From: Bufo bufo
Taxonomy: Eukaryota; Chordata; Amphibia; Anura; Bufonidae
Length of the DNA stretch: 64,000 bases
Reading direction: 5' to 3'
NCBI RefSeq assembly: GCF_905171765.1
Contig: NC_053390.1
Span: forward strand, 209,131,359 to 209,195,358
The position numbers were made by a program, and so were the translations under genes. Below the pieces are notes generated by a model. That model made no database searches and was not told the DNA's origin. It saw only the letters and a list, made by a program, of their open reading frames with translations. This document shows, piece by piece, positions 56,331 to 64,000 of the stretch. Every line of letters starts with the position of its first letter. Positions within the stretch are counted from its first letter, which is position 1.

Positions 56331-57022
56331 AGGGTGGGCCATTTATATGGATACACCTTAATAAAATGGGAATGGTTGGTGATATTAACTTCCTGTTTGT
56401 GGCACATTAGTATATGTGAGGGGGGAAACTTTTCAAGATGGGTGGTGACCATGGTGGCCATTTTGAAGTCGGCCATTTTGAATCCAACTTTTGTTTTTTC
56501 AATAGGAAGAGGGTCATGTGACACATCAAACCTATTGGGAATTTCACAAGAAAAACAATGGTGTGCTTGGTTTTAACATAACTTTATTCTTTCATGAGTT
56601 ATTTACAAGTTCCTGACCACTTATAAAATGTGTTCAATGTGCTGCCCATTGTGTTGGATTGTCAATGCAACCCTCTTCTCCCACTCTTCACACACTGATA
56701 GAAACACCGCAGGATAAATGCTAGTATCCGTAGTTTCAGGTGCTGCACATCTCGTATCTTCACAGCATAGACGATTGCCTTCAGATGATACGAGATGTGC
56801 AGCACCTGAAACTACGGATACTGGAAGCCTGTGCTAGCATTTCTCCTGCGGTGTTGCTATCAGTGTGTGAAGAGTGGGAGAAGAGGGTTGCATTGACAAT
56901 CCAACACAATGGGCAGCACATTGAAAACATTTTATAAGTGGTCAGAAACTTGTAAATAACTCATGAAAGAATAAAGTTACGTTAAAACCAAGCACACCAT
57001 TGTTTTTCTTGTGAAATTCACA
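56331..57022. mobile_element. Rearranged mariner/IS630-type element
   Basis: The left terminus CAGGGTGGGCCATTTATATG is followed by a large inverted repeat, arms about 56541-56762 and 56776-57020, each holding the same 3' part of a transposase gene. The element seems to have lost its centre and gained an inverted copy of one end. Confidence 0.65.
56740..56937 (+). pseudogene. C-terminal fragment of a mariner/IS630 transposase
   Basis: The frame ends LRILEACASISPAVLLSVCE, then EWEKRVALTIQHNGQHIE, matching the C-terminal pattern of IS630/Tc1/mariner transposases (a helix followed by NGxHIE and stop). No catalytic residues are included. The same fragment is present in inverted orientation at about 56600-56760. 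Confidence 0.55.
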
Positions 57023-57023
57023 A

Positions 57024-57295
57024 GCTGAGCTGAGTAGGATAATATATAGTTTTATGGGAAAAGATTCAGTACAACTTGTCATTTATGCATTTAAACCTCT
57101 GCTCTTTCTGTACCTTCGGAATCATATGGGTGTTGCTATTTACTGATTGACAGCTACCTCTTTATGCTAAATCATGCAAAGTCAGCATTCAATCACTGAG
57201 ATGAACCTCCTACATGACTCCTAAGGATAGGAACAGCAGAGGTTTAAATATATCAAATGCAAGTTGTACTGAATCTTTTCCCACAAAACTATATA
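57024..57295. repeat. MITE left part, split by a Tc1 insertion
   Basis: 57038-57110 and 57235-57295 are inverted copies (AAAAGATTCAGTACAACTTG and complement). The right remainder after the Tc1 element is 58866-58950 and ends CAGGTTCCCTTTAAA, a common frog MITE terminus. Confidence 0.6.
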
Positions 57296-58865
57296 CACTG
57301 CTCAAAAAAATAAAGGGAACACAAAAATAACACATCCTAGATCTGAATTAATTAAATATTCTTCTGAAATACTTTGTTCTTTACATAGTTGAATGTGCTG
57401 ACAACAAAATCACACAAAAAAATATATGGAAATCAAATTTTTTAACCCATGGAGGTCTGGATTTGGAGTCACCCTCAAAATTTAAGTGGAAAAACACACT
57501 ACAGGCTGATCCAACTTTGATGTAATGTCCTTAAAACAAGTCAAAATGAGGCTCAGTAGTGTGTGTGGCCTCCACGTGCCTGTATGACCTCCCTACAACA
57601 CCTGTGCATGCTCCTGATGAGGTGGCGGACGGTCTCCTGAGGGATCTCCTCCCAGAGAGAGGACTAAAGCATCTGCCAACTCCTGGACAGTCTGTGGTGC
57701 AACGTGACGTTGGTGGATAGAGCGAGACGTGATGTCCCAGATGTGCTCAATTGGATTCAGGTCTGGGGAACGGGCGGGCCAGTCCATAGCATCAATGCCT
57801 TCGTCTTGCAGGAACTGCTGACACACTCCAGCCACATGAGGTCTAGCATTGTCTTGCATTAGGAGGAACCCAGGGCCAACCGCACCAGCATATGGTCTCA
57901 CAAGGGGTCTGAGGATCTCATCTCGGTACCTAATGGCAGTCAGGCTACCTCTGGCGAGCACATGGAGGGCTGTGCGGCCCTCCAAAGAAATGCCACCCCA
58001 CACCATTACTGACCCAATGCCAAACCGGTCATGCTGGAGGATGTTGCAGGCAGCAGAACGTTCTCCACGGCGTCTCCAGACTCTGTCACGTCTGTCACAT
58101 GTGCTCAGTGTGAACCTGCTTTCATCTGTGAAGAGCACAGGGCGCCAGTGGCGAATTTGCCAATCTTGGTGTTTTCTGGCAAATGCCAAACGTCCTGCAC
58201 AGTGTTGGGCTGTAAGCACAACCCCCACCTGTGGACGTCGGGCCCTCATATCACCCTCATGGAGTATGTTTCTGACCGTTTGAGCAGACACATGCACATT
58301 TGTGGCCTGCTGGAGGTCATTTTGCAGGGCTCTGGCAGTGCTCCTCCTTGCACAAAGGCGGAGGTAGCGGTCCTGCTGCTGGGTTGTTGCCCTCCTACGG
58401 CCTCCTCCACGTCTCCTGATGTACTGGCCTGTCTCCTGGTAGCGCCTCCATGCTCTGGACACTACGCTGACAGACACAGCAAACCTTCTTGCCACAGCTC
58501 GCATTGATGTGCCATCCTGGATAAGCTGCACTACCTGAGCCACTTGTGTGGGTTGTAGACTCTGTCTCTTGCTACCACTAGAGTGAAAGCACCGCCAGCA
58601 TTCAAAAGTGACCAAAACATCAGCCAGGAAGCATAGGAACTGAGAAGTGGTCAGGTCACCACCTGCAGAACCACTCCTTTATTGGGGGTGTCTTGCTAAT
58701 TGCCTATAATTTCCACCTGTTGTCTATCCCATTTGCACAACAGCATGTGAAATTGATTGTCACTCAGTGTCGCTTCCTAAGTGGACAGTTTGATTTCACA
58801 GAAGTGTGATTGACTTGGAGTTACATTGTGTTGTTTAAGTGTTCCCTTTATTTTTTTGAGCAGTG
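57296..58865 (-). mobile_element. Tc1 element, DD34E, copy 1
   Basis: Inverted termini CACTGCTCAAAAAAATAAAG and complement, with TA at both flanks (57294-57295, 58866-58867). It is 1570 bp long and carries one transposase gene on the minus strand. It sits in intron 7 of P2RX7, inside a MITE. Confidence 0.95.
57593..58615 (-). pseudogene. Tc1 transposase, copy 1, C-terminal frameshift
   Basis: The frame starts MVTFECWRC and shows two helix-turn-helix units ([27 protein letters not shown]), a basic GRRR linker and the catalytic core with Asp in LFTDESRF, Asp in MQDNARPH and Glu in DLNPIEHIW; 34 residues separate the last two. At about 57655-57665 the sequence differs from copy 2 and shifts the frame, replacing the last 35 or so residues with an unrelated tail. 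The core is complete but the altered end probably weakens or abolishes activity. Confidence 0.9.
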
Positions 58866-58978
58866 TATCAACCTGCTCAGCTACTCCTGCTCTATAGCAT
58901 GTTCCCTGCATATTTCACTGCATTTGTATGGTGACAGGTTCCCTTTAAAGGCAAGTTATTAACATCAATAGAATATAC

Positions 58979-59108
58979 CAGAACTGCAACTTGAGAAAAT
59001 GTCTCCCCAGCTTCTTTTACAATATCACCAAGTCTGAATATGGGGCATCGAGGAGCTATCACTTTGTTATACTTGCAGGTTACATTGTATTCTGGGAGGA
59101 TGTTCTTC
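58979..59108 (-). CDS. p2rx7: P2RX7-like exon 7 (lower extracellular domain)
   Basis: This 130-bp exon gives one base to a preceding codon and then 43 codons beginning KNILPEYNVTCKY. The acceptor on the minus strand is TACTAG before GAAGAAC and the donor is GTATATTC. The run CPIFRLGDI, followed by an acidic stretch, matches the P2X7 extracellular domain, where it forms part of the body below the ATP site. The two cysteines 10 residues apart are the conserved disulfide pair of P2X receptors. The exon ends in phase 0, which fits the next exon. It is the most 5' exon in the window and is flanked by decayed repeats, with a Tc1 copy about 110 bp downstream in the intron. Not in doubt as a P2X exon; assignment to P2X7 rests on the later exons too. 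Confidence 0.88.
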
Positions 59109-59486
59109 CTAGTATGGAAGCAAAATTGAGATCATGGTGAAAACAGGATACATTTATACAACAGTAATAATGCCAATCCAAACAATCTTTTGATATGGGC
59201 ATAGATACTGTATGTGTAAGGCTGACCATACATGTTAGAAAAAGGCCAACCAAATTTGGCGGCAGCTATCCCTCTCAACCTCCCCGACACGCAAGCATGC
59301 TTGATGAATATATAAAGAGATTTTTTTTTGACATTTTGTTTACTTTTATACTGTTCACATTTTACAATAAATAATTATCTAAATTCATTCATTCATTTAT
59401 TACAGTCTTGTGGGTACCTAATAAGTGTAGGTATTTTTTTCTTTTATGTCAAGAATGCACAGTAAAATGTAGTTTGGACTTTTATA
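59109..59486. other. Intron 6 DNA, no features
   Basis: AT-rich sequence between the exon 7 acceptor and the DD37E element. I looked for the preceding P2RX7 exon and did not find it. Confidence 0.45.
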
Positions 59487-59488
59487 TA

Positions 59489-61052
59489 CACCCTGTACAG
59501 AATTATTAGGCAAATGAGTATTTTGACCACATCATCCTCTTTATGCATGTTGTCTTACTCCAAGCTGTATAGGCTCGAAAGCCTACTACCAATTAAGCAT
59601 ATTAGGTGATGTGCATCTCTGTAATGAGAAGGGGTGTGGTCTAATGACATCAACACCCTATATCAAGTGTGCATAATTATTAGGCAACTTCCTTTCCTTT
59701 GGCAAAATGGGTCAAAAGAAGGACTTGACAGGCTCAGAAAAGTCAAAAATAGTGAGATATCTTGCAGAGGGATGCAGCACTCTTAAAATTGCAAAGCTTC
59801 TGAAGCGTGATCATCGAACAATCAAGCGTTTCATTCAAAATAGTCAACAGGGTTGCAAGAAGCGTGTGGAAAAACCAAGGCGCAAAATAACTGCCCATGA
59901 ACTGAGAAAAGTCAAGCGTGCAGCTGCCAAGATGCCACTTGCCACCAGTTTGGCCATATTTCAGAGCTGCAACATCACTGGAGTGCCCAAAAGCACAAGG
60001 TGTGCAATACTCAGAGACATGGCCAAGGTAAGAAAGGCTGAAAGACGACCACCACTGAACAAGACACACAAGCTGAAACGTCAAGACTGGGCCAAGAAAT
60101 ATCTCAAGACTGATTTTTCTAAGGTTTTATGGACTGATGAAATGAGAGTGAGTCTTGATGGGCCAGATGGATGGGCCCGTGGCTGGATTGGTAAAGGGCA
60201 GAGAGCTCCAGTCCGACTCAGACGCCAGCAAGGTGGAGGTGGAGTACTGGTTTGGGCTGGTATCATCAAAGATGAGCTTGTGGGGCCTTTTCGGGTTGAG
60301 GATGGAGTCAAGCTCAACTCCCAGTCCTACTGCCAGTTTCTGGAAGACACCTTCTTCAAGCAGTGGTACAGGAAGAAGTCTGCATCCTTCAAGAAAAACA
60401 TGATTTTCATGCAGGACAATGCTCCATCACACGCGTCCAAGTACTCCACAGCGTGGCTGGCAAGAAAGGGTATAAAAGAAGAAAATCTAATGACATGGCC
60501 TCCTTGTTCACCTGATCTGAACCCCATTGAGAACCTGTGGTCCATCATCAAATGTGAGATTTACAAGGAGGGAAAACAGTACACCTCTCTAAACAGTGTC
60601 TGGGAGGCTGTGGTTGCTGCTGCACGCAATGTTGATGGTGAACAGATCAAAACACTGACAGAATCCATGGATGGCAGGCTTTTGAGTGTCCTTGCAAAGA
60701 AAGGTGGCTATATTGGTCACTGATTTGTTTTTGTTTTGTTTTACATTGTTCAGAAATGTATATTTGTGAATGTTGAGATGTTATATTGGTTTCACTGGTA
60801 AAAATAAATAATTGAAATAGGTATATATTTGTTTTTTGTTAAGTTGCCTAATAATTATGCACAGTAATAGTCACCTGCACACACAGATATCCCCCTAAAA
60901 TAGCTAAAACTAAAAACAAACTAAAAACTACTTCCAAAAATATTCAGCTTTGATATTAATGAGTTTTTTGGGTTCATTGAGAACATGGTTGTTGTTCAAT
61001 AATAAAATTAATCCTCAAAAATACAACTTGCCTAATAATTCTGCACTCCCTG
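59489..61052 (+). mobile_element. Tc1 element, DD37E type, apparently complete
   Basis: The ends CACCCTGTACAGAATTATTA and the complement of CAGGGAGTGCAGAATTATTA are flanked by TA (59487-59488, 61053-61054). A second internal pair, GCATAATTATTAGGCAACTT at 59672 and its complement near 60840, gives the double-site IR/DR layout to which Tc1 transposases bind. One intact gene lies between. Confidence 0.92.
59707..60723 (+). CDS. Tc1 transposase, DD37E, intact
   Basis: The ATG at 59707 starts MGQKKDLTGSEKSKIVRYLA, a 338-residue protein of normal Tc1 length. Residues 10-110 hold the paired-like helix-turn-helix modules (CSTLKIAKLLKRDHRTIKRF; PKSTRCAILRDMAK) and basic linkers. The catalytic core has Asp in LWTDEMRVS, Asp in FMQDNAPSH and Glu in DLNPIENLW with 37 residues between the last two, and the glycine-rich GGGGVLVWAGI loop. 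The enzyme cuts at the termini and inserts into TA. No stop or frameshift is visible, so this is the best candidate for a working transposase in the window. Confidence 0.93.
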   Translation: MGQKKDLTGSEKSKIVRYLAEGCSTLKIAKLLKRDHRTIKRFIQNSQQGCKKRVEKPRRKITAHELRKVKRAAAKMPLATSLAIFQSCNITGVPKSTRCAILRDMAKVRKAERRPPLNKTHKLKRQDWAKKYLKTDFSKVLWTDEMRVSLDGPDGWARGWIGKGQRAPVRLRRQQGGGGVLVWAGIIKDELVGPFRVEDGVKLNSQSYCQFLEDTFFKQWYRKKSASFKKNMIFMQDNAPSHASKYSTAWLARKGIKEENLMTWPPCSPDLNPIENLWSIIKCEIYKEGKQYTSLNSVWEAVVAAARNVDGEQIKTLTESMDGRLLSVLAKKGGYIGH

Positions 61053-61054
61053 TA

Positions 61055-62628
61055 CACTGCTCAAAAAAATAAAGGGAACACAAAAATAACACATCCTAGA
61101 TCTGAATTAATTAAATATTCTTCTGAAATACTTTGTTCTTTACATAGTTGAATGTGCTGACAACAAAATCACACAAAAATAAAAAAATGGAAATCAAATT
61201 TTTTAACCCATGGAGGTCTGGATTTGGAGTCACACTCAAAATTAAAGTGGAAAAACACACTACAGGCTGATCCAACTTTGATGTAATGTCCTTAAAACAA
61301 GTCAAAATGAGGCTCAGTAGTGTGTGGCCTCCACGTGCCTGTATGACCTCCCTACAACGCCTGTGCATGCTCCTAATGAGGTGGCGGACGGTCTCCTGAG
61401 GGATCTCCTCCCAGACCTGGACTAAAGCATCTGCCAACTCCTGGACAGTCTGTGGTGCAACGTGACGTTGGTGGATAGAGCGAGACATGATGTCCCAAAT
61501 GTGCTCAATTGGATTCAGGTCTGGGGAACGGGCGGGCAAGTCCATAGCATCAATGCCTTCGTCTTGCAGGAACTGCTGACACACTCCAGCCACATGATGT
61601 CTAGCATTGTCTTGCATTAGGAGGAACCCAGGGCCAACCGCACCAGCATATGGTCTCACAAGTGGTCTAAGGATCTCATCTCGGTACCTAATGGCAGTCA
61701 GGCTACCTCTGGCAAGCTCATGGAGGGCTGCGCGGCCCTCCAAAGAAATGCCACCCCACACCATTACTGACCCAATGCCAAACCGGTCATGCTGGAGGAT
61801 GTTGCAGGCAGCAGAACGTTCTCCACGGCGTCTCCAGACTCTGTCACGTCTGTCACATGAGCTCAGTATAAACCTGCTTTCATCTGTGAAGAGCACAGGG
61901 CGCCAGTGGCGAATTTGCCACTCTTGGTGTTCTCTGGCAAATGCCAAACGTCCTGCACGGTGTTGGGCTGTAAGCACAACCCCCACCTGTGGACGTCGGG
62001 CCCTCATATCACCCTCATGGAGTCTGTTTCTGACCGTTTGAGCAGACACATGCACATTTGTGGCCTGCTGGAGGTCATTTTGCAGGGCTCTGGCAGTGCT
62101 CCTCCTGTTCCTCCTTGCACAAAGGCGGAGGTAGCAGTCCTGCTGCTGGGTTGTTGCCCTCCTACGGCCTCCTCCACATCTCCTGATGTACTGGCCTGTC
62201 TCCTGGTAGCGCCTCCATGCTCTGGACACTACGCTGACAGACACAGCAAACCTTCTTGCCACAGCTCGCATTGATGTGCCATCCTGGATAAGCTGCACTA
62301 CCTGAGCCACTTGTGTGGGTTGTAGACTCCGTCTCATGCTACCACTAGAGCACCGCCAGCATTCAAAAGTGACCAAAACATCAGCCAGGAAGCATAGGAA
62401 CGGAGAAGTGGTCTGTGGTCACCACCTGCAGAACCACTCCTTTATTGGGGGTGTCTTGCTAATTGCCTATAATTTCTACCTGTTGTCTATCCCATTTGCA
62501 CAACAGCATGTGAAATTGATTGTCACTCAGTGTTGCTTCCTAAGTGGACAGTTTGATTTCACAGAAGTGTGATTGACTTGGAGTTACATAGTGTTGTTTA
62601 AGTGTTCCCTTTATTTTTTTGAGCAGTG
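61055..62628 (-). mobile_element. Tc1 element, DD34E, copy 2
   Basis: The termini are identical in type to copy 1. The left flank TA (61053-61054) is also the right flank of the DD37E element, so the two elements share one TA; the right flank TA is 62629-62630. Length 1574 bp. Confidence 0.95.
61111..62376 (-). CDS. Tc1 transposase, DD34E, copy 2, extended C-terminus
   Basis: Same protein as copy 1, starting [16 protein letters not shown], with both DNA-binding modules and Asp, Asp and Glu in [16 protein letters not shown] and DLNPIEHIW. Its C-terminal region is colinear with the family ([32 protein letters not shown]). Compared with copy 1 two bases are missing from the GT run near 61320, so the usual stop is skipped and about 60 unrelated residues are added. 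The histidine in MQDNARHH replaces the more usual proline. Catalytic potential remains but the long tail makes normal function doubtful. Confidence 0.88.
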   Translation of the reverse strand: MVTFECWRCSSGSMRRSLQPTQVAQVVQLIQDGTSMRAVARRFAVSVSVVSRAWRRYQETGQYIRRCGGGRRRATTQQQDCYLRLCARRNRRSTARALQNDLQQATNVHVSAQTVRNRLHEGDMRARRPQVGVVLTAQHRAGRLAFAREHQEWQIRHWRPVLFTDESRFILSSCDRRDRVWRRRGERSAACNILQHDRFGIGSVMVWGGISLEGRAALHELARGSLTAIRYRDEILRPLVRPYAGAVGPGFLLMQDNARHHVAGVCQQFLQDEGIDAMDLPARSPDLNPIEHIWDIMSRSIHQRHVAPQTVQELADALVQVWEEIPQETVRHLIRSMHRRCREVIQARGGHTLLSLILTCFKDITSKLDQPVVCFSTLILSVTPNPDLHGLKNLISIFLFLCDFVVSTFNYVKNKVFQKNI

Positions 62629-62639
62629 TACTTTTAATT

Positions 62640-62914
62640 ACAGTTAATACATTTTTAATCCCATCAATGGATTCCTACTTGCTGTATTTATTTAAAACGT
62701 ATAATGTATTAGAATATAAAAAGGATATGTCGCACTAGAGTGGTCGGGGAACAACGTAAGGTGCACCCACTCGCAGATCACCAAATCTGAAAGGGGTTGT
62801 AGTATTGAATAAAAAACAGAGGGGCACTCTCTAAAGCAATGGGAGCAGTGGATATTGGTACATGAGGAATTTTTATTTAATATCTAAAATACGTTATTCA
62901 CAGTAGTGTTTGAA
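62640..62914. other. Unclassified repeat fragments
   Basis: Contains GTCGCACTAGAGTGGTCGGG and TGAATAAAAAACAGAGGGGC words of frog interspersed repeats; no coding content. Confidence 0.35.
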
Positions 62915-63478
62915 TATTTCCCAATAATAATTCCATATATTTATATATTAGCATAAATGGTACATACTCAAACGACATTCTAATGGATCCTAGGTAAAAT
63001 ACACTTGGTAGTCCATCAATAAAAACTTCGCCTCCAAGAAATATCAAAAAGATTTTAAAAGCTCTGAGTATCCACAAAATAGAGTTCAGATCGAACTGTC
63101 TACTATAAGATCGAACTGTCTACGATAATTTAGCGATCGCTTTTAGAAAATTACAGCGGGACACCGCTGTCTCAGCCTAAAAAGTGGGACGCCGCTGTCT
63201 CAGCCTAAAGAGCGGGACGCTGCTCTTTGTATAGCTATCATTAATCGAGACCTGAAACTGGAGTCCAAATGTTAAAACCTTAACTGCACTCTATTTTGTG
63301 GATACTCAGAGCTTTTAAAATCTTTTTGATATTTCTTGGAGGCGAAGTTTTTATTGATGGACTACCAAGTTTTTATTGATGGACTACCAAGTGTATTTTA
63401 CCTAGGATCCATTAGAATGTCGTTTTAGTATGTACCATTTATGCTAATATATAAATCTATGGAATTATTATTGGGAAG
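62915..63478. repeat. Long inverted repeat with repeated loop
   Basis: Arms 62915-63086 and 63283-63478 are inverted copies; the right arm has an extra 21-bp duplication of TTTTATTGATGGACTACCAAG. The loop 63087-63282 holds two copies of GATCGAACTGTCTAC and three of GGGACRCYGCT-type units. Confidence 0.85.
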
Positions 63479-63479
63479 T

Positions 63480-63523
63480 ATAATGTATTAGCATATTCCT
63501 GCATGCTAATACATTATACACCA
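63480..63523. repeat. Short hairpin
   Basis: GTATAATGTATTAGCAT pairs with ATGCTAATACATTATAC across an 8-base loop. A further ATAATGTATTAGAATAT word at about 62700 suggests the same repeat on the other side of the inverted repeat. Confidence 0.75.
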
Positions 63524-63734
63524 TGTCATTGCTGGTGCCTTTTCCTATATTGCAAAAGCATGGCCACTACTGCTGGACTGTAGGGTGGTCGTAACCCCAG
63601 GATCTGAGCAGTGTATAATGCAATGAAAAAAAAAAAATCAAGCCAGCAAAGGAAGCAATATGGACAATCACAACTTTGTCTGCATGATAAATGCCATTTG
63701 CTGAAGTGAGACAACCCCTTTAATAACTATTAGA

Positions 63735-64000
63735 AGCACTACGTGGTAGGGGCATTATAACTACTGGGCCACTATAGGCGAGCATGATAACTGCTGGGGT
63801 CACTATACGGACCATTATAACTACTGCAGGTATGATAGTGCATAATAACTACTAGGGGCACTTTGGGGAAAATAATTTCTACTATGGGGGCATTATTACT
63901 ATTGTGGGTACTATAGGAGACTTAGAATTATTATTGGGCACACCATGGACAGTATTACTACTAATGTAGGGACGCTAGGGGAGCATTGTCACTGTTAGTG
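63735..64000. repeat. Minisatellite, unit about 30 bp
   Basis: Divergent tandem units of the form GGGGCATTATAACTACTGGG followed by CACTATAGG, running to the window edge. No genes in 63525-63735. Confidence 0.8.

Larger units (their letters stand above)
12597..59108 (-). other. p2rx7: P2RX7-like gene, partial span (exons 7-12 of the usual 13)
   Basis: This is the span of a host gene for a P2X7-type ATP-gated cation channel, read on the minus strand. P2X channels are plasma-membrane trimers; P2X7 responds to high extracellular ATP on immune cells. Six exons are visible, all bordered by AG and GT, and their phases agree so that 658 coding bases give 219 uninterrupted codons. Introns measure about 3.3 kb, 34.2 kb, 5.6 kb, 89 bp and 2.7 kb. 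Exon sizes of 130, 137, 94, 66, 123 and 108 bp fit the P2X pattern as I remember it. Exons 1-6 are beyond the right edge. The final exon coding for the large P2X7 cytoplasmic ballast domain was not found. P2RX4 is the nearest alternative, but the transmembrane segment (GSYLSYFGL) and the tail (FVSFVDQ) are P2X7 signatures. Confidence 0.88.

Noticed and set aside
57849..58507. Plus-strand frames over the Tc1 transposase, repeated at 61607-62274
   Set aside because: Antisense shadows of the GC-rich transposase gene; they recur in both copies only because the copies are homologous.
12597..59108. Assignment to P2RX4
   Set aside because: The TM2 pattern (GSYLSYFGL) and the KFVSFVD tail exon fit P2X7; P2X4 ends shortly after TM2.

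Overview
The window is vertebrate nuclear DNA, almost certainly from a frog or toad. It is AT-rich, intron-like and packed with transposable elements of the mixture typical of anurans: Ty3/gypsy chromoviruses, a Gmr1-like gypsy element, a CR1/L2-type LINE, a DIRS fragment, BED-finger hAT transposons, several Tc1/mariner families and many Harbinger-type and TTAA-type MITEs. There is no bacterial-style gene organisation.

The one host gene I can support is on the minus strand. Six short exons (59108-58979, 55695-55559, 21383-21290, 15645-15580, 15490-15368, 12704-12597) have AG/GT borders, matching phases and an unbroken reading frame of 219 codons. They encode the second half of a P2X7-type ATP-gated channel (P2RX7): the lower extracellular domain with paired cysteines, the second transmembrane helix, a cysteine-rich juxtamembrane segment and the start of the cytoplasmic tail. 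Exons 1-6 lie to the right of the window. The last exon (the P2X7 ballast domain) was not found. Almost everything else sits inside the introns of this gene or downstream of it; intron 8 alone is about 34 kb and is nearly all transposons.

Layout from left to right: 1-1010 minisatellite whose minus strand reads like a repeated protein; 1010-2105 AT-rich palindromic repeat; 2106-5140 decayed gypsy 3' half with its LTR; 5240-5682 DIRS-like gag fragment; 5840-10700 minisatellites, MITEs and a foldback-like palindrome block; 11374-11969 solo LTR; 12597-15645 P2RX7 exons 12-10; 16421-18358 MITE, long perfect palindrome and DD36E Tc1 relic; 18849-21144 inverted-repeat elements, including a TTAA element with a CpG-rich core; 21290-21383 exon 9; 22270-24040 interspersed repeat; 24041-32638 Gmr1-like element with a LINE inside its LTR; 32639-37744 young chromovirus with nearly identical LTRs; 37745-44760 several decayed hAT copies; 44858-51265 a complete but dead 6.4-kb hAT with target duplication; 51266-55558 MITEs and interspersed repeats; 55559-59108 exons 8 and 7 with a MITE and a Tc1 copy between them; 59489-62628 an intact DD37E Tc1 element abutting a second DD34E copy; 62630-64000 inverted repeats and a minisatellite.

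The coding elements in intron 8 are mostly on the plus strand, antisense to P2RX7. The elements are parasitic sequences and do not form a pathway together. What they show is a nested insertion history, including one chromovirus whose two flanks do not match, which suggests recombination between copies.
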